A stretch of DNA of 64,000 nucleotides, taken from assembly GCF_019448085.1 (NCBI RefSeq), contig NZ_JAGFNZ010000001.1, positions 124,001-188,000 of the forward strand, given 5' to 3'. This document shows positions 27,379 to 36,122 of the stretch, piece by piece; the first letter of the stretch is position 1, and every line of letters begins with the position of its first letter. The position numbers were made by a program, and so were the translations under genes. This DNA comes from Caproiciproducens faecalis. GTDB lineage: Bacteria; Bacillota; Clostridia; Oscillospirales; Acutalibacteraceae. The notes beneath the pieces were generated by a model. The model saw only the letters and a program-made list of their open reading frames with translations. It was not told the origin of the DNA and did no database searches.

Positions 27379-29673
27379 ATGTTTATGATGTGTTCGAGAT
27401 GCCATAAAAGGCCGGCGGTTGTGTTTATTTCGCCGACGGTCAATTCAAAGGAAAGCCAGGGACTCTGCCTTGTCTGCGCCAAGGAGCTTGGAATTAAACC
27501 CGTCAATGATCTGATGGAGAAAATGGGAATTACCGAGGAACAGATGGAGGCAATGGAGTCGGAACTGAACGAACTGATGGCCGCAAATGCGGATGGCTCT
27601 GAAGATGAGGAAAGCGGAGACGACGGTTTTGTTCCGGGTGGCGCCGCGACTTTTCCTTTTCTTCAGAATATTTTTTCCGGCAGCGAAAGCAGTCCGGACA
27701 AAGTTCAGAACAGCGAACCGATCAAAAAAGACAGAAGAGAAAAAAAGAAAACAAAAAGGAAGCATCTGGACGCCTATTGCACCAATCTGACGGCAAAGGC
27801 ACAGGCCGGGGAAATTGACAACATTATCGGCCGCGACAAGGAAATTTCCCGTGTCATTCAGATTTTGAGCCGCCGTACCAAGAACAACCCGTGCCTGATC
27901 GGCGAACCGGGCGTAGGAAAAACCGCCGTAGCGGAGGGCCTGGCCCTTCGTATAGCTAAAGGCGCCGTCCCCGCAAGGCTGATGAAGAAGGAAATCCATC
28001 TGCTCGATTTGACGGCTCTGGTTGCCGGCACCCAGTTCCGCGGCCAGTTTGAAAGCCGTATCAAGGGCCTTGTGGAAGAGGTAAAGGCCGAAGGGAATAT
28101 TATCCTGTTTATCGACGAGGTGCACAATCTTGTCGGTACAGGCGACGCGGAAGGCTCCATGAACGCCGCCAATATCCTGAAGCCCGCGCTTTCAAGAGGC
28201 GAAATACAGGTAATCGGCGCTACCACGTTTGTGGAATACCGCAAGTACATTGAGAAAGACGCCGCACTGGAAAGACGTTTCCAGCCGGTAACCATAGCGG
28301 AACCCTCCGTAGAGGAGACCGTAGACGTATTGATGGGCATTAAATCCTATTATGAGGCGTATCATCGTGTCCGCGTGCCGGAGCAGATTGTGCGCAAGGC
28401 CGCGGTTCTTTCCGAACGGTATATTAATGACCGTTTCCTGCCGGATAAGGCGATTGACCTTCTGGACGAGGCCTGCGCCTGTGCCGCTTTGAGAAATATT
28501 TCCATGGCGGATTATGATTCGGCGAACTTTGAACTGGAAAAGCTAAAGGAGCGCGAGGAAGAGCTTGCCGCCGACGATGTTCAGCCGGATTATGAAAAGC
28601 TGGCTGAAGTTCGCACCGATATTTCCAGACTGGAAGAGAAGACGAGACAGTTAGCCCCCCTTGCTCTGGGAGCAGAGGTGGAGGAAAAAGATATCGCGCG
28701 TGTGATTGAGCTTTGGACCGGCATCCCCGCAAGCAGGATTCAGGAAAACGAGCTGAAAAAGCTGTCGGATATCGAGGGCGTTTTAAATTCGAAGGTGATC
28801 GGCCAGCAGGAAGCGGTAAAGGCTGTTTCGGCGGCGATCCGCCGCAGCAGGGTACAGATCAGTCCCCGCCGCAGACCCGCGTCCTTCATCTTTGTAGGCC
28901 CCACAGGCGTGGGAAAAACAGAGCTGGTCAAGGTGCTGTCAAAGGAACTGTTTGACACGCCGGAAACACTGATACGGCTTGATATGTCCGAATTTATGGA
29001 GAAGCATTCCGTTTCCCGTATTATCGGCTCGCCCCCGGGCTACGTCGGCTACGACGAGGCCGGTCAGGTTACGGAAAAGGTCCGCCGCCGCCCGTACTCG
29101 GTTCTGCTTTTTGATGAAATTGAAAAAGCACATCCCGATGTGATGAATATCCTTCTGCAGATTTTGGATGAAGGGCATATCACCGACGCACACGGCCGCA
29201 CTGTTAATTTTGAAAATACCGTTCTGGTCATGACTTCCAACGCGGGCAGCGAAAAGAAGGAAGGTACCCTTGGATTTGCCAAGAATGACGCAGATGTTAC
29301 CCGTGAAAAAGCAATGAAGGCTCTCTCTGACTTCCTGCGCCCCGAATTTTTAAGCAGGGTAGATGAGGTTATTATTTTCCGTTCGCTCAGTGTAGACGAT
29401 TTTGAGGCCATTTCCCGCCTGATGCTGAATGAATATGTCGACTCTCTGAAGGAACGCGGGATCCGTCTGGTTTATGACGATAAGGCGACCCATTACCTTG
29501 CGCAGCATGCTTTCGGCGGAAAGAGCGGCGCCAGAGACCTCAGGAACCTGATCCGCCGTCAGGTGGAGGATAAAATCGCATCGTTAATTGTGGAGAATTA
29601 CGGAGACGCCATTACCGGAATTGCTGTAACCGCGGATGAAAAAGATGGAATTATCCTGAATGTTTTAAAATAA
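27379..29673 (+). CDS. ClpE-like ATP-dependent protease ATPase subunit
   Basis: This 764-residue Hsp100 unfoldase has an N-terminal CxxC...CxxC zinc finger (Cys5, Cys8, Cys30, Cys33) like ClpE and lacks the double Clp-N repeat of ClpC. Two AAA+ modules follow: Walker A GEPGVGKTAVAEG and GPTGVGKTELVK, with a short middle coiled-coil region (about residues 375-420). LGF in GTLGFAKND matches the ClpP-binding loop, so it probably feeds ClpP. ClpC is the alternative name. It stands alone before the tRNA cluster. Confidence 0.92.
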   Translation: MFMMCSRCHKRPAVVFISPTVNSKESQGLCLVCAKELGIKPVNDLMEKMGITEEQMEAMESELNELMAANADGSEDEESGDDGFVPGGAATFPFLQNIFSGSESSPDKVQNSEPIKKDRREKKKTKRKHLDAYCTNLTAKAQAGEIDNIIGRDKEISRVIQILSRRTKNNPCLIGEPGVGKTAVAEGLALRIAKGAVPARLMKKEIHLLDLTALVAGTQFRGQFESRIKGLVEEVKAEGNIILFIDEVHNLVGTGDAEGSMNAANILKPALSRGEIQVIGATTFVEYRKYIEKDAALERRFQPVTIAEPSVEETVDVLMGIKSYYEAYHRVRVPEQIVRKAAVLSERYINDRFLPDKAIDLLDEACACAALRNISMADYDSANFELEKLKEREEELAADDVQPDYEKLAEVRTDISRLEEKTRQLAPLALGAEVEEKDIARVIELWTGIPASRIQENELKKLSDIEGVLNSKVIGQQEAVKAVSAAIRRSRVQISPRRRPASFIFVGPTGVGKTELVKVLSKELFDTPETLIRLDMSEFMEKHSVSRIIGSPPGYVGYDEAGQVTEKVRRRPYSVLLFDEIEKAHPDVMNILLQILDEGHITDAHGRTVNFENTVLVMTSNAGSEKKEGTLGFAKNDADVTREKAMKALSDFLRPEFLSRVDEVIIFRSLSVDDFEAISRLMLNEYVDSLKERGIRLVYDDKATHYLAQHAFGGKSGARDLRNLIRRQVEDKIASLIVENYGDAITGIAVTADEKDGIILNVLK

Positions 29674-29707
29674 ATTTTAAAAATTTGGAGGAACGGTCAA
29701 TAACGTG

Positions 29708-29737
29708 TTGACATTTGCCACTGAACTATGCTACAAT
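29708..29737 (+). promoter_or_regulatory. Promoter of tRNA operon
   Basis: A perfect TTGACA (29708-29713), an 18-base spacer and TACAAT (29732-29737) end 18 bases before tRNA-Gly. Confidence 0.75.
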
Positions 29738-29755
29738 AATAGCCGTCGCTAAAAT

Positions 29756-29829
29756 GCGAGTGTAGTTCAGTGGTAGAACTCCAGCCTTCCAAGCTGGTCG
29801 TGTGGGTTCGATTCCCATCACTCGCTCCA
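29756..29829 (+). tRNA. tRNA-Gly (TCC)
   Basis: A full cloverleaf with acceptor GCGAGTG/CACTCGC, anticodon TCC in CTTCCAA, the TTCGATT T-loop and an encoded CCA end (29827-29829). It is first in the operon. Confidence 0.95.
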
Positions 29830-29838
29830 TGGGCATAT

Positions 29839-29915
29839 GCGCCAATAGCTCAGCTGGATAGAGCAACTGCCTTCTAAGCAGTAGGTCAGGGGTTCGAGTC
29901 CCTTTTGGCGCGCCA
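29839..29915 (+). tRNA. tRNA-Arg (TCT)
   Basis: Acceptor GCGCCAA/TTGGCGC, anticodon TCT in CTTCTAA, T-loop TTCGAGT and an encoded CCA. It decodes AGA. Confidence 0.95.
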
Positions 29916-29920
29916 TATAT

Positions 29921-29998
29921 GGTGGATGTAGCTTAGCTGGTTAAAGCGCCAGTTTGTGGCACTGGAGACCGTGGGTTCGAATCCCATCTTCCACCCCA
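29921..29998 (+). tRNA. tRNA-His (GTG)
   Basis: Anticodon GTG in TTGTGGC; the extra G at position -1 (29921) faces C73, as expected for tRNA-His; CCA is encoded. The acceptor GTGGATG opposite CTTCCAC leaves a T-T mismatch at pair 6-67, where an A is usual at position 67. Confidence 0.93.
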
Positions 29999-30045
29999 TT
30001 TAGAAATTGGCGCGGGGCAGAACTGAGTTGTTCCGCGCTTCATAT

Positions 30046-30121
30046 TGGGCTGTAGCCAAGGGGTAAGGCAACGGACTTTGACTCCGTCATTCCGTAGGTT
30101 CAAATCCTGCCAGCCCAGCCA
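30046..30121 (+). tRNA. tRNA-Gln (TTG)
   Basis: Acceptor TGGGCTG/CAGCCCA, anticodon TTG in CTTTGAC, T-loop TTCAAAT and an encoded CCA. It is the last tRNA of the first transcription unit. Confidence 0.95.
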
Positions 30122-30126
30122 ATAGG

Positions 30127-30157
30127 GCCTGTCTGCGGGCGTTGTACGCGGACAGGC
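30127..30157 (+). terminator. Hairpin after tRNA-Gln
   Basis: A 10-bp stem, CCTGTCTGCG with CGCGGACAGG (one G-T pair), lies just before the tRNA-Lys promoter. There is no T tract, so it may be a weak terminator or a processing signal. Confidence 0.45.
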
Positions 30158-30165
30158 AATAGATA

Positions 30166-30194
30166 TTGACATTAGCTTCCAAAGCTGATATAAT
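30166..30194 (+). promoter_or_regulatory. Promoter of tRNA-Lys
   Basis: A consensus TTGACA (30166-30171), a 17-base spacer and TATAAT (30189-30194) end 15 bases before the tRNA. Confidence 0.85.
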
Positions 30195-30209
30195 ATACAA
30201 GTTGTTTAT

Positions 30210-30285
30210 GAATCATTAGCTCAGTCGGTAGAGCACTTGACTTTTAATCAAGGTGTCCGGGGTTCGAATCCCCGATGGTTCACCA
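30210..30285 (+). tRNA. tRNA-Lys (TTT)
   Basis: Acceptor GAATCAT/ATGGTTC, anticodon TTT in CTTTTAA, T-loop TTCGAAT and an encoded CCA. It has its own promoter. Its last 14-21 bases recur twice downstream at the head of tandem repeats. Confidence 0.95.
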
Positions 30286-30895
30286 AAATAAAAGAGCACC
30301 CGCAGGGGTGCTTTTTATTTTGCCATTGGGGTGAGAACCCCGCGGTGCAGGTAGGGAGAAAAACAAAGCGAAAATTCATTTTGTTTCGGCGGGCCTATCA
30401 GAAAGTTTTCTCCATCTTGATGGGGACAGCCGGCGCCGGAGGCGCAAAAAGGCGCGGTGCGCCCGCGGGTGGAGCGTGCCAACACCCGATCTCCGATGGT
30501 TCACCAAAATAAAAGAGCACCCGCAGGGGTGCTTTTTATTTTGCCATTGGGGTGAGAATCCCGCGGTGCAAGGTAGGGAGAAAAACAAAGCGAAAATTCA
30601 TTTTGTTTCGGCGGGCTTATCAGAAAGTTTTCTCCATCTTGATGGGGACAGCCGGCGCCGGAGGCGCAAAAAGGCGCGGTGCGCCCGCGGGAGTAGCGTG
30701 CCAACACCCGAATCCCCGATGGTTCACCAAAATAAAAGAGCACCCGCAAGGGTGCTCTTTTATTTTGCCATTGGGGTGAGAATCCCACGGCGCAGTCGGG
30801 GAGAAAAAAACAAAGCGAAAATTCATTTTGTTTCGGCGATGTGTCAGAAAGTTTTCCCATCTTGCTGCGGACAGCCGACGCTGGAGGCGTAAAAA
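30265..30895 (+). repeat. Tandem repeat of tRNA-Lys 3' end, terminator hairpin and ~123-bp insert
   Basis: Three direct units of about 221-223 bp are present (tRNA-type ends at 30285, 30506 and 30729). Each carries the tRNA-Lys 3' end (21 identical bases at 30265-30285 and 30709-30729, 14 in unit 2). Next come an AAAATAAAAGAGCACCC-type hairpin with a T-run, the segment GCCATTGGGGTGAGAA and a ~123-bp segment bounded by CCGCGG (30340-30345 and 30463-30468 in unit 1). The third unit decays near 30895. Open frames across it are by-products. Confidence 0.9.
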
Positions 30896-30997
30896 AACAG
30901 CAAATTTAATCGTCATTTTCTTATATTTTCAAATTGACGGTGACACACTTGTGTAATATTAATAAAACCGAGCTAAATTATTTAGAAACTTTACAAC
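30896..30997. other. AT-rich gap before accessory gene cluster
   Basis: Between the last tandem repeat and the promoter at 30998 the sequence is AT-rich with no coding signal. It marks the drop in GC where the accessory region begins. Confidence 0.5.
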
Positions 30998-31026
30998 TAT
31001 ACAAATGATCGCCACAACGATATAAT
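30998..31026 (+). promoter_or_regulatory. Promoter of GHL6 operon
   Basis: A weak TATACA -35 (30998-31003), a 17-base spacer and a perfect TATAAT -10 (31021-31026). The -10 runs directly into a TGTATACA palindrome. Confidence 0.6.
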
Positions 31027-31033
31027 GTATACA
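31026..31033. promoter_or_regulatory. Candidate GntR operator O1 (TGTATACA)
   Basis: A perfect 8-bp palindrome overlaps the last base of the -10 element and is followed by AAG, the same arrangement as at the gntR promoter (38069-38078). Confidence 0.55.
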
Positions 31034-31085
31034 AAGTTATCGATAATTTACTATATTTTATGATTATTCTTAAAATATACATATT

Positions 31086-31097
31086 ATTGTATACAAT
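31086..31097. promoter_or_regulatory. Candidate GntR operator O2 (ATTGTATACAAT)
   Basis: A perfect 12-bp palindrome lies just before the TAGGAGGAG SD of the GHL6 gene. It would act as a downstream roadblock or a second binding site. Confidence 0.6.
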
Positions 31098-31118
31098 AAT
31101 TAGGAGGAGAGTGTTGCT

Positions 31119-33092
31119 ATGGCTTGGTGGCTGGAAAACAGAATGCGTATGATCCAGAATAATCTGCGCGACATTGATGCGCAAATGGACATCGATTACG
31201 AAATTCAAAAACTAAAAGAGTTTGGGGCGAATGTTGTTCAGGTGGGATGCGGGGGAATTACTTCTTTCTTCCCCTCGGAACTGGACTGCCAGTATCGTAA
31301 CCCATACATGAAGGGCGATTTTTTTGGTGAGTTGATCCAGAAGTGTCACGAAAACGGAATCCGTGTGATTGCCCGTTTTGACTTCAGTAAAACCCATGAA
31401 AGCTTTTATTCACTTCATAAGGACGACTGGTATGTAAAATCCATTCAGGGAGAGCCGATCCGCTATCATGACACGATTGCAACCTGCGTAAATGGAAAGT
31501 ACCAGCAGGCGTGTTCCCATGAAATTTTAAAGGAAGCATTGATAAAGTATCCGATTGACGGCGTTTTCTTTAATATGTTCGGGTACATAAACAGGGATTA
31601 CAGCGGCAACTATACCGGAATCTGCCAGTGTGATTCCTGCCGCAAAAGATTTAAGGACATGTACGGATACGATTTGCCAATTAAGGAAGACATGAACGAC
31701 CCCGTATATCGGCTTTATAAAAAATTCCAGATCGAAACCGTTGAAGATATTCTGGATAAAATCCGTACCACAGTGAAAGCGATCAATCCGGACATCGCGG
31801 TCAGCACATACAATCACAACGGCGTGGATATTATTCGCAATGAATCAAATTCTGCGGTTGACCGTCCGTACCCGTTCTGGGTTTATCAGAGCTCTCTGGA
31901 CGTGTCGGAAGTTGAGGGTACATTTGACGACAAGGTTTCCTCAAACTGCTTTATCAATGCTGTGGATCTTCCGTATCGGTTCATGGGTGTGTCCAAGTAT
32001 CTGGGTCAGATCCGTCTTTATGAAAACATCGCGAGCGGCTCGGGGCTAGACTGGTGCATTATTGGTTCTTTCGAAGATTACCCTGACCGGGAAAATTACG
32101 AAAGTGTAAAAGAAGTTTTTCATTTCCATCAAAAATACGAAAAAAAGTATTTTGGAAACTTCACTTCTCAGGCCAGAATTCTTCTTGTCAACGCCAATCC
32201 CATTTACCAGGGCTCTATCAGCCGCGAATTCCTTGGCATTTTCAAAATGCTCAAGGAAGAGCACCGTCTGTTCCGCGTTGTTGAGAGATTCGCGCTTGAC
32301 CGGGTTGCAGATCAATTGGATCAGTATGATGTCGTTATTATTCCGGGAATTCCAAAAACCGGCAGCAAAAAGTTTGACAAGGCCATAGAAAGCACAACAG
32401 CACGCGTCATTGCGACTGGGTTGTCCTTTGAACAGCAGCCTGAAATTCTCAGCAGCGTGTTCGGAGTTGAACTGGGCGATGCTCTCGAACCCATCCGCGG
32501 TACTTACATGATGACAGAGCCGAAATCAGTGTTTAAGAGCTTTGAAAACAGGGATTGGGTGTACCTTGATAAGGAATTCCGCTGTATGAAGGCAGACGGC
32601 GAAAATGAAAAAATCCTGCCGCTTGTCAAAGCTGCCAGATTTGGTCCTCCGGAGCGCTGCTTTGGCCACGAGGCTTGCGATCTGTACTGCGTTTCCATCA
32701 AAAACGGCAGAACTGTCTATTTCCCCTGGCAAGTCGGCACGTTATATTTTCAGCATGGTTATGAGGATTTTAAATATCTGTTACTGAATACCATTGACCA
32801 TGTTGTTCCGAATAACAACCCGTTTGTCACAAACGCGCCCAAAAATGTAGAGGTATTCTTTGATAAATGCGAAGAAAACACCTATATTGTACAGTTTATT
32901 AATCTTTCGGGCTTCAACGGAACAACGTTCTTTGAACCGAACCCGATTCATGACTTGGAGATTTCGTTCCCGGGACTTGAACCCACAGAAGTGTTTGAAC
33001 TTGGGCAGGACGCTCCCCATGTGCTTCCGATACAGAATCGGATCCATATCGACAAACTAACAAACTATCGGGCCTTCATCGTCAAAATCTAA
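31119..33092 (+). CDS. GHL6-type hypothetical glycosyl hydrolase with beta-galactosidase trimerisation-like domain
   Basis: This 657-residue cytoplasmic protein has no signal peptide. The N-terminal part resembles the GHL6 family of putative glycoside hydrolases: WWLENRMRMIQNNLRDID, VIARFDFSKTHES, IDGVFFNMFGYINRDY and the cysteine pair CQCDSC are typical. A central Rossmann-like segment starting RILLVNANPIYQGS recalls the trimerisation domain of GH42 enzymes, and a beta domain ends the protein. Substrate and activity are unknown. It begins an operon with a hydroxyacid transporter, a YhcH protein, tartronate semialdehyde reductase and possibly glycerate kinase. Confidence 0.82.
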   Translation: MAWWLENRMRMIQNNLRDIDAQMDIDYEIQKLKEFGANVVQVGCGGITSFFPSELDCQYRNPYMKGDFFGELIQKCHENGIRVIARFDFSKTHESFYSLHKDDWYVKSIQGEPIRYHDTIATCVNGKYQQACSHEILKEALIKYPIDGVFFNMFGYINRDYSGNYTGICQCDSCRKRFKDMYGYDLPIKEDMNDPVYRLYKKFQIETVEDILDKIRTTVKAINPDIAVSTYNHNGVDIIRNESNSAVDRPYPFWVYQSSLDVSEVEGTFDDKVSSNCFINAVDLPYRFMGVSKYLGQIRLYENIASGSGLDWCIIGSFEDYPDRENYESVKEVFHFHQKYEKKYFGNFTSQARILLVNANPIYQGSISREFLGIFKMLKEEHRLFRVVERFALDRVADQLDQYDVVIIPGIPKTGSKKFDKAIESTTARVIATGLSFEQQPEILSSVFGVELGDALEPIRGTYMMTEPKSVFKSFENRDWVYLDKEFRCMKADGENEKILPLVKAARFGPPERCFGHEACDLYCVSIKNGRTVYFPWQVGTLYFQHGYEDFKYLLLNTIDHVVPNNNPFVTNAPKNVEVFFDKCEENTYIVQFINLSGFNGTTFFEPNPIHDLEISFPGLEPTEVFELGQDAPHVLPIQNRIHIDKLTNYRAFIVKI

Positions 33093-33135
33093 ATCATTTC
33101 ACTGCAAGGATTATATAATCGAGGGGATGAGTCAA

Positions 33136-34431
33136 TTGAATTCGAAACTGATGGAAAAAACTAATATTATGGGACTCCCGTGGCCGGTTTTTCTTTTGTG
33201 CACAGTTGTTACGCTGATAGGCGCTTACACGGGTATTTTCCCGAAGAACACCGTCGGGGTTGTTCTGTTTTTGTTTATCGGAGGAACCATTCTCCAGTTT
33301 ATCGGGGCGAAGATCCCGGTTTTTGGCAACTATCTGGGCGGCTCAGCCTTGCTGCCAATGTTCGGCGGTGCACTTCTTGTGGCTTTTAATTTACTTCCCA
33401 GTGGCATGTATGACCAAGTGAAGGGTGTGTATGACTCCGGCCTCCTGGATATACAAATTGCCGCGCTGATCTGCGGAAATATCCTGGGCGTAATCAACAG
33501 CAAAACTTTGAAAGCGGCTTCGCTGAAATATCTGCCCATGATTTTTCTGTCTCAGATTGCAACGGTTCTGTTTGTCGTAATGGTCGCTTTTGTGTGCCGG
33601 TTCGACATCAACCATTCCCTGTTTTATGTTTCACTTCCGTGTATTGCCGGCGGAACAGCGGGTGCAATTCTGATTCTGCCTCAGATGTTTGCAGGATATC
33701 TGGGCGTTGAGACATCCGCGCTCGTTGGGCCCATGGTCGGGGCACTTGTTATTTCGAATATTCTGGCCATTGTTGGCGGAGGCCTGCTGAATGGATTGGG
33801 TAAAAAATTCCCGAAACTCAGCGGCAATGGTCAAATCATTCACGATCCTGAAATGGAGAAGAAGATGAGTTCCGCTCCGAAACGTCCGGATTTGAAAGAT
33901 GTTGCACAGCTTGGTACTGGTCTTATCATAACACTCGCCTTTTATCTTCTGGGCTACATTCTGAACCATTTTGTTCCCGCATTGGCAACGTATGTTTGGA
34001 TGCTGATCCTCTGTGCGGTTGCTAATCTTACAGGGATCATTCCAGAAGAAATTCGCGATTGCACCGTGTATTTTTTAAACTTTGTCATCAAAAATTTTGC
34101 GCATATCTCCTTGTTTATTCTTGGTATTGTCGCCATCGATCTAAAGGCGGCCGCTTCGGTGCTCTCAATCCAGAGCTTTATTATCATTTTTGCTACGGTT
34201 TTGGCAATGACATTAGCACCAATGCTGCTAGCGAGACTGTTTAAATTTTATCCGATTGAGGCCGGTATGACGGCGGGACTTTGCTCCTGCAACATTGGCG
34301 GCACGGGTGACCTTGCCGTTTTGACCGCAGGTGACCGCCTGTCCCTCATGCCGTTTGCCAGAGTTTCAACCAGCATCGGCGGCGCTATGATGCAGATTGG
34401 CGCAGGCCTCCTTGCAGGATTTTTATTGTAA
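33136..34431 (+). CDS. 2-hydroxycarboxylate transporter family protein
   Basis: This membrane transporter of about 431 residues has about eleven hydrophobic segments. The C-terminal AGLCSCNIGGTGDLAVLTAG and FARVSTSIGGA blocks match the 2HCT family (CitS, CimH, MaeP), which moves citrate, malate or lactate with sodium or protons. TTG at 33136 is preferred because GAGGGG lies nine bases before it; the ATG at 33127 directly abuts that SD. Its operon with tartronate semialdehyde reductase suggests an unusual hydroxyacid or sugar-acid substrate. Confidence 0.87.
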   Translation: MNSKLMEKTNIMGLPWPVFLLCTVVTLIGAYTGIFPKNTVGVVLFLFIGGTILQFIGAKIPVFGNYLGGSALLPMFGGALLVAFNLLPSGMYDQVKGVYDSGLLDIQIAALICGNILGVINSKTLKAASLKYLPMIFLSQIATVLFVVMVAFVCRFDINHSLFYVSLPCIAGGTAGAILILPQMFAGYLGVETSALVGPMVGALVISNILAIVGGGLLNGLGKKFPKLSGNGQIIHDPEMEKKMSSAPKRPDLKDVAQLGTGLIITLAFYLLGYILNHFVPALATYVWMLILCAVANLTGIIPEEIRDCTVYFLNFVIKNFAHISLFILGIVAIDLKAAASVLSIQSFIIIFATVLAMTLAPMLLARLFKFYPIEAGMTAGLCSCNIGGTGDLAVLTAGDRLSLMPFARVSTSIGGAMMQIGAGLLAGFLL

Positions 34432-34499
34432 TACTCAATCGACTTACCAGACCGAATTTTCAGCAATCGCACCAAAAATAAATAAATCAGGAGTAATAA

Positions 34500-34997
34500 A
34501 TGATATTCGGTAATCTTAACACAAGTGATAATCTGACTATTTATCCGGAGGTCTTACAAAGAGCGATCCACTATTTGGGGGACCACGAATTGGCGGAAAT
34601 GGATGAAGGGGTCTACCCTCTGGATGAATCGATTACCCTCAAAATACAAAATCCAATACTATGTCCCAGAGAAGGGAAATATCCTGAAGTACATCGTGAA
34701 TACATCGACATCATGATGGTCTTAAAAGGGAAGGAACGACTGTATTTTTTTCCGGACACAAAAGGAAATCAAATACACGAAGTCATTCCAGAACGGGATC
34801 TCACATTCTATGAAAGCAGCAAAGAAGTCAATGAAAACACACTGGTTCTTTGCCCGAATGATTACGTCATTTTTTTTCCATGGGATGCGCATATTCCTTT
34901 CTGCACAGTTTCTCAGGAAGAAAATATAAAAAAATGTGTTCTCAAAGTTAAAATGTCTGCATTAGGAAAACTATCTGAAAAGGAGTCTTTAAAATGA
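34500..34997 (+). CDS. YhcH/YjgK/YiaL family protein
   Basis: This 165-residue cupin-fold protein belongs to the YhcH/YiaL/TabA family, with HREYIDIMMVLKGKERLYF and the metal-binding-like FFPWDAHIPFC segment. Relatives sit in sialic acid, sugar-acid and biofilm gene sets and may act as sugar epimerases or anomerases. CAGGAG precedes the ATG. The stop overlaps the next start as ATGA, so it is coupled to the reductase. Confidence 0.88.
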   Translation: MIFGNLNTSDNLTIYPEVLQRAIHYLGDHELAEMDEGVYPLDESITLKIQNPILCPREGKYPEVHREYIDIMMVLKGKERLYFFPDTKGNQIHEVIPERDLTFYESSKEVNENTLVLCPNDYVIFFPWDAHIPFCTVSQEENIKKCVLKVKMSALGKLSEKESLK

Positions 34998-35875
34998 AGG
35001 TTGGGTTTATAGGGCTAGGAATCATGGGCAAGCCAATGGCGAAAAATTTAGTCAAAGCCGGCTACAGCCTGATCGTCAGCAACCTGACGGAAGGTCCCGT
35101 GAACGAACTGGTTGCCATGGGTGCGCAAAAAGCCGGTTCCCCCAGCGAAATTGCCCGGCAGTGTGACGTGATTCTGACTATGCTTCCGAATTCACCACAA
35201 GTAGAAGAGGTTGCGCTGGGTAAAAATGGTCTGATCGAAAGCATGAAGCTGGGATCGGTCCTGATCGATATGTCTTCCATTAATCCAATGGCTTCAAAAG
35301 AAATATCCGCAGAACTTGCGAAGAAGGGCATTCAGATGTTGGATGCGCCGGTGAGCGGGGGAGAGCCCAAGGCGGTCGATGGAACTTTAGCCTTTATGGT
35401 TGGCGGTGAGAGAGAGGTTTTCGACCGATTCGAAGAACTTCTTTCGAAGATGGGCTCCTCCGTTGTTTACTGCGGCGGGATCGGCGCAGGAAATGTGACA
35501 AAGCTGTCAAACCAAATTATTGTTGCGGTCAATATCGCAGCTGTTTCGGAGGCTTTCATGCTCGCAAAAAGGACGGGGGTTTCTCCGGAAACAGTTTTTA
35601 ACGCGATAAAAGGTGGACTCGCGGGCAGCACTGTCATGAACGCAAAAGCTCCCATGATGATTAGCGGGAATTTTGATCCGGGGTTTCGGATCGATCTGCA
35701 CATTAAAGATCTGAACAACGCGCTGGCAACAGGTCATAGCGTCGGTTCTCCTCTTTTGCTGACCGCAGAAGTCATGGAAATGCTTCAGACCCTCCATGCG
35801 GACGGCCACGGTTCCGAGGATCATAGTGCCATTGTCAGGTATTATGAAAAAATTGCAGGCGAGACGATCCGGTAA
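34994..35875 (+). CDS. garR: 2-hydroxy-3-oxopropionate (tartronate semialdehyde) reductase
   Basis: This 293-residue member of the beta-hydroxyacid dehydrogenase family reduces tartronate semialdehyde to D-glycerate with NAD(P)H. The dinucleotide loop GFIGLGIMG (4-12), substrate loop DAPVSGG (117-123) and catalytic Lys170 in GNVTKLSNQ are present. Other hydroxyacid dehydrogenases share these motifs, but the downstream glycerate kinase supports this assignment. The start overlaps the upstream stop. Confidence 0.88.
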   Translation: MKVGFIGLGIMGKPMAKNLVKAGYSLIVSNLTEGPVNELVAMGAQKAGSPSEIARQCDVILTMLPNSPQVEEVALGKNGLIESMKLGSVLIDMSSINPMASKEISAELAKKGIQMLDAPVSGGEPKAVDGTLAFMVGGEREVFDRFEELLSKMGSSVVYCGGIGAGNVTKLSNQIIVAVNIAAVSEAFMLAKRTGVSPETVFNAIKGGLAGSTVMNAKAPMMISGNFDPGFRIDLHIKDLNNALATGHSVGSPLLLTAEVMEMLQTLHADGHGSEDHSAIVRYYEKIAGETIR

Positions 35876-35938
35876 AAGCAACTCCGAAAATATATTTCCG
35901 GACGGAACTCATGATGTTCCGAAGGTGAACAGCATTCT

Positions 35939-35966
35939 GTGCCGTCAGGCGTAAAGTCTGGCGGCA
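35939..35966 (+). terminator. Hairpin between garR and glycerate kinase
   Basis: A 10-bp stem (35939-35948 with 35957-35966) with a nine-base loop and only three following T bases. It may partly end or attenuate transcription in the 247-base gap. Confidence 0.35.
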
Positions 35967-36122
35967 CTTTGGTAAGTTGCAAGAAGGAAACCGCCCGAAA
36001 TCCATACCGGAAGACAAATTCGCATTTTTAATCAACACGTTATTGAACAAGCCAGATTAAAAAAGTAAAAAAGGAGCGTATGATTGCACTGCAGACAGCG
36101 ATGTGCATTGATAGGACTGTTT

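Noticed and set aside
30265-30895. CRISPR array
   Set aside because: Only three units of over 200 bp with tRNA and terminator content; no short repeats, unique spacers or cas genes.
30237-30916. Short overlapping frames with KIKEHPQGC-type peptides on both strands
   Set aside because: They run through tRNA ends, terminators and repeats, recur in each unit and have no SD. They are repeat by-products.
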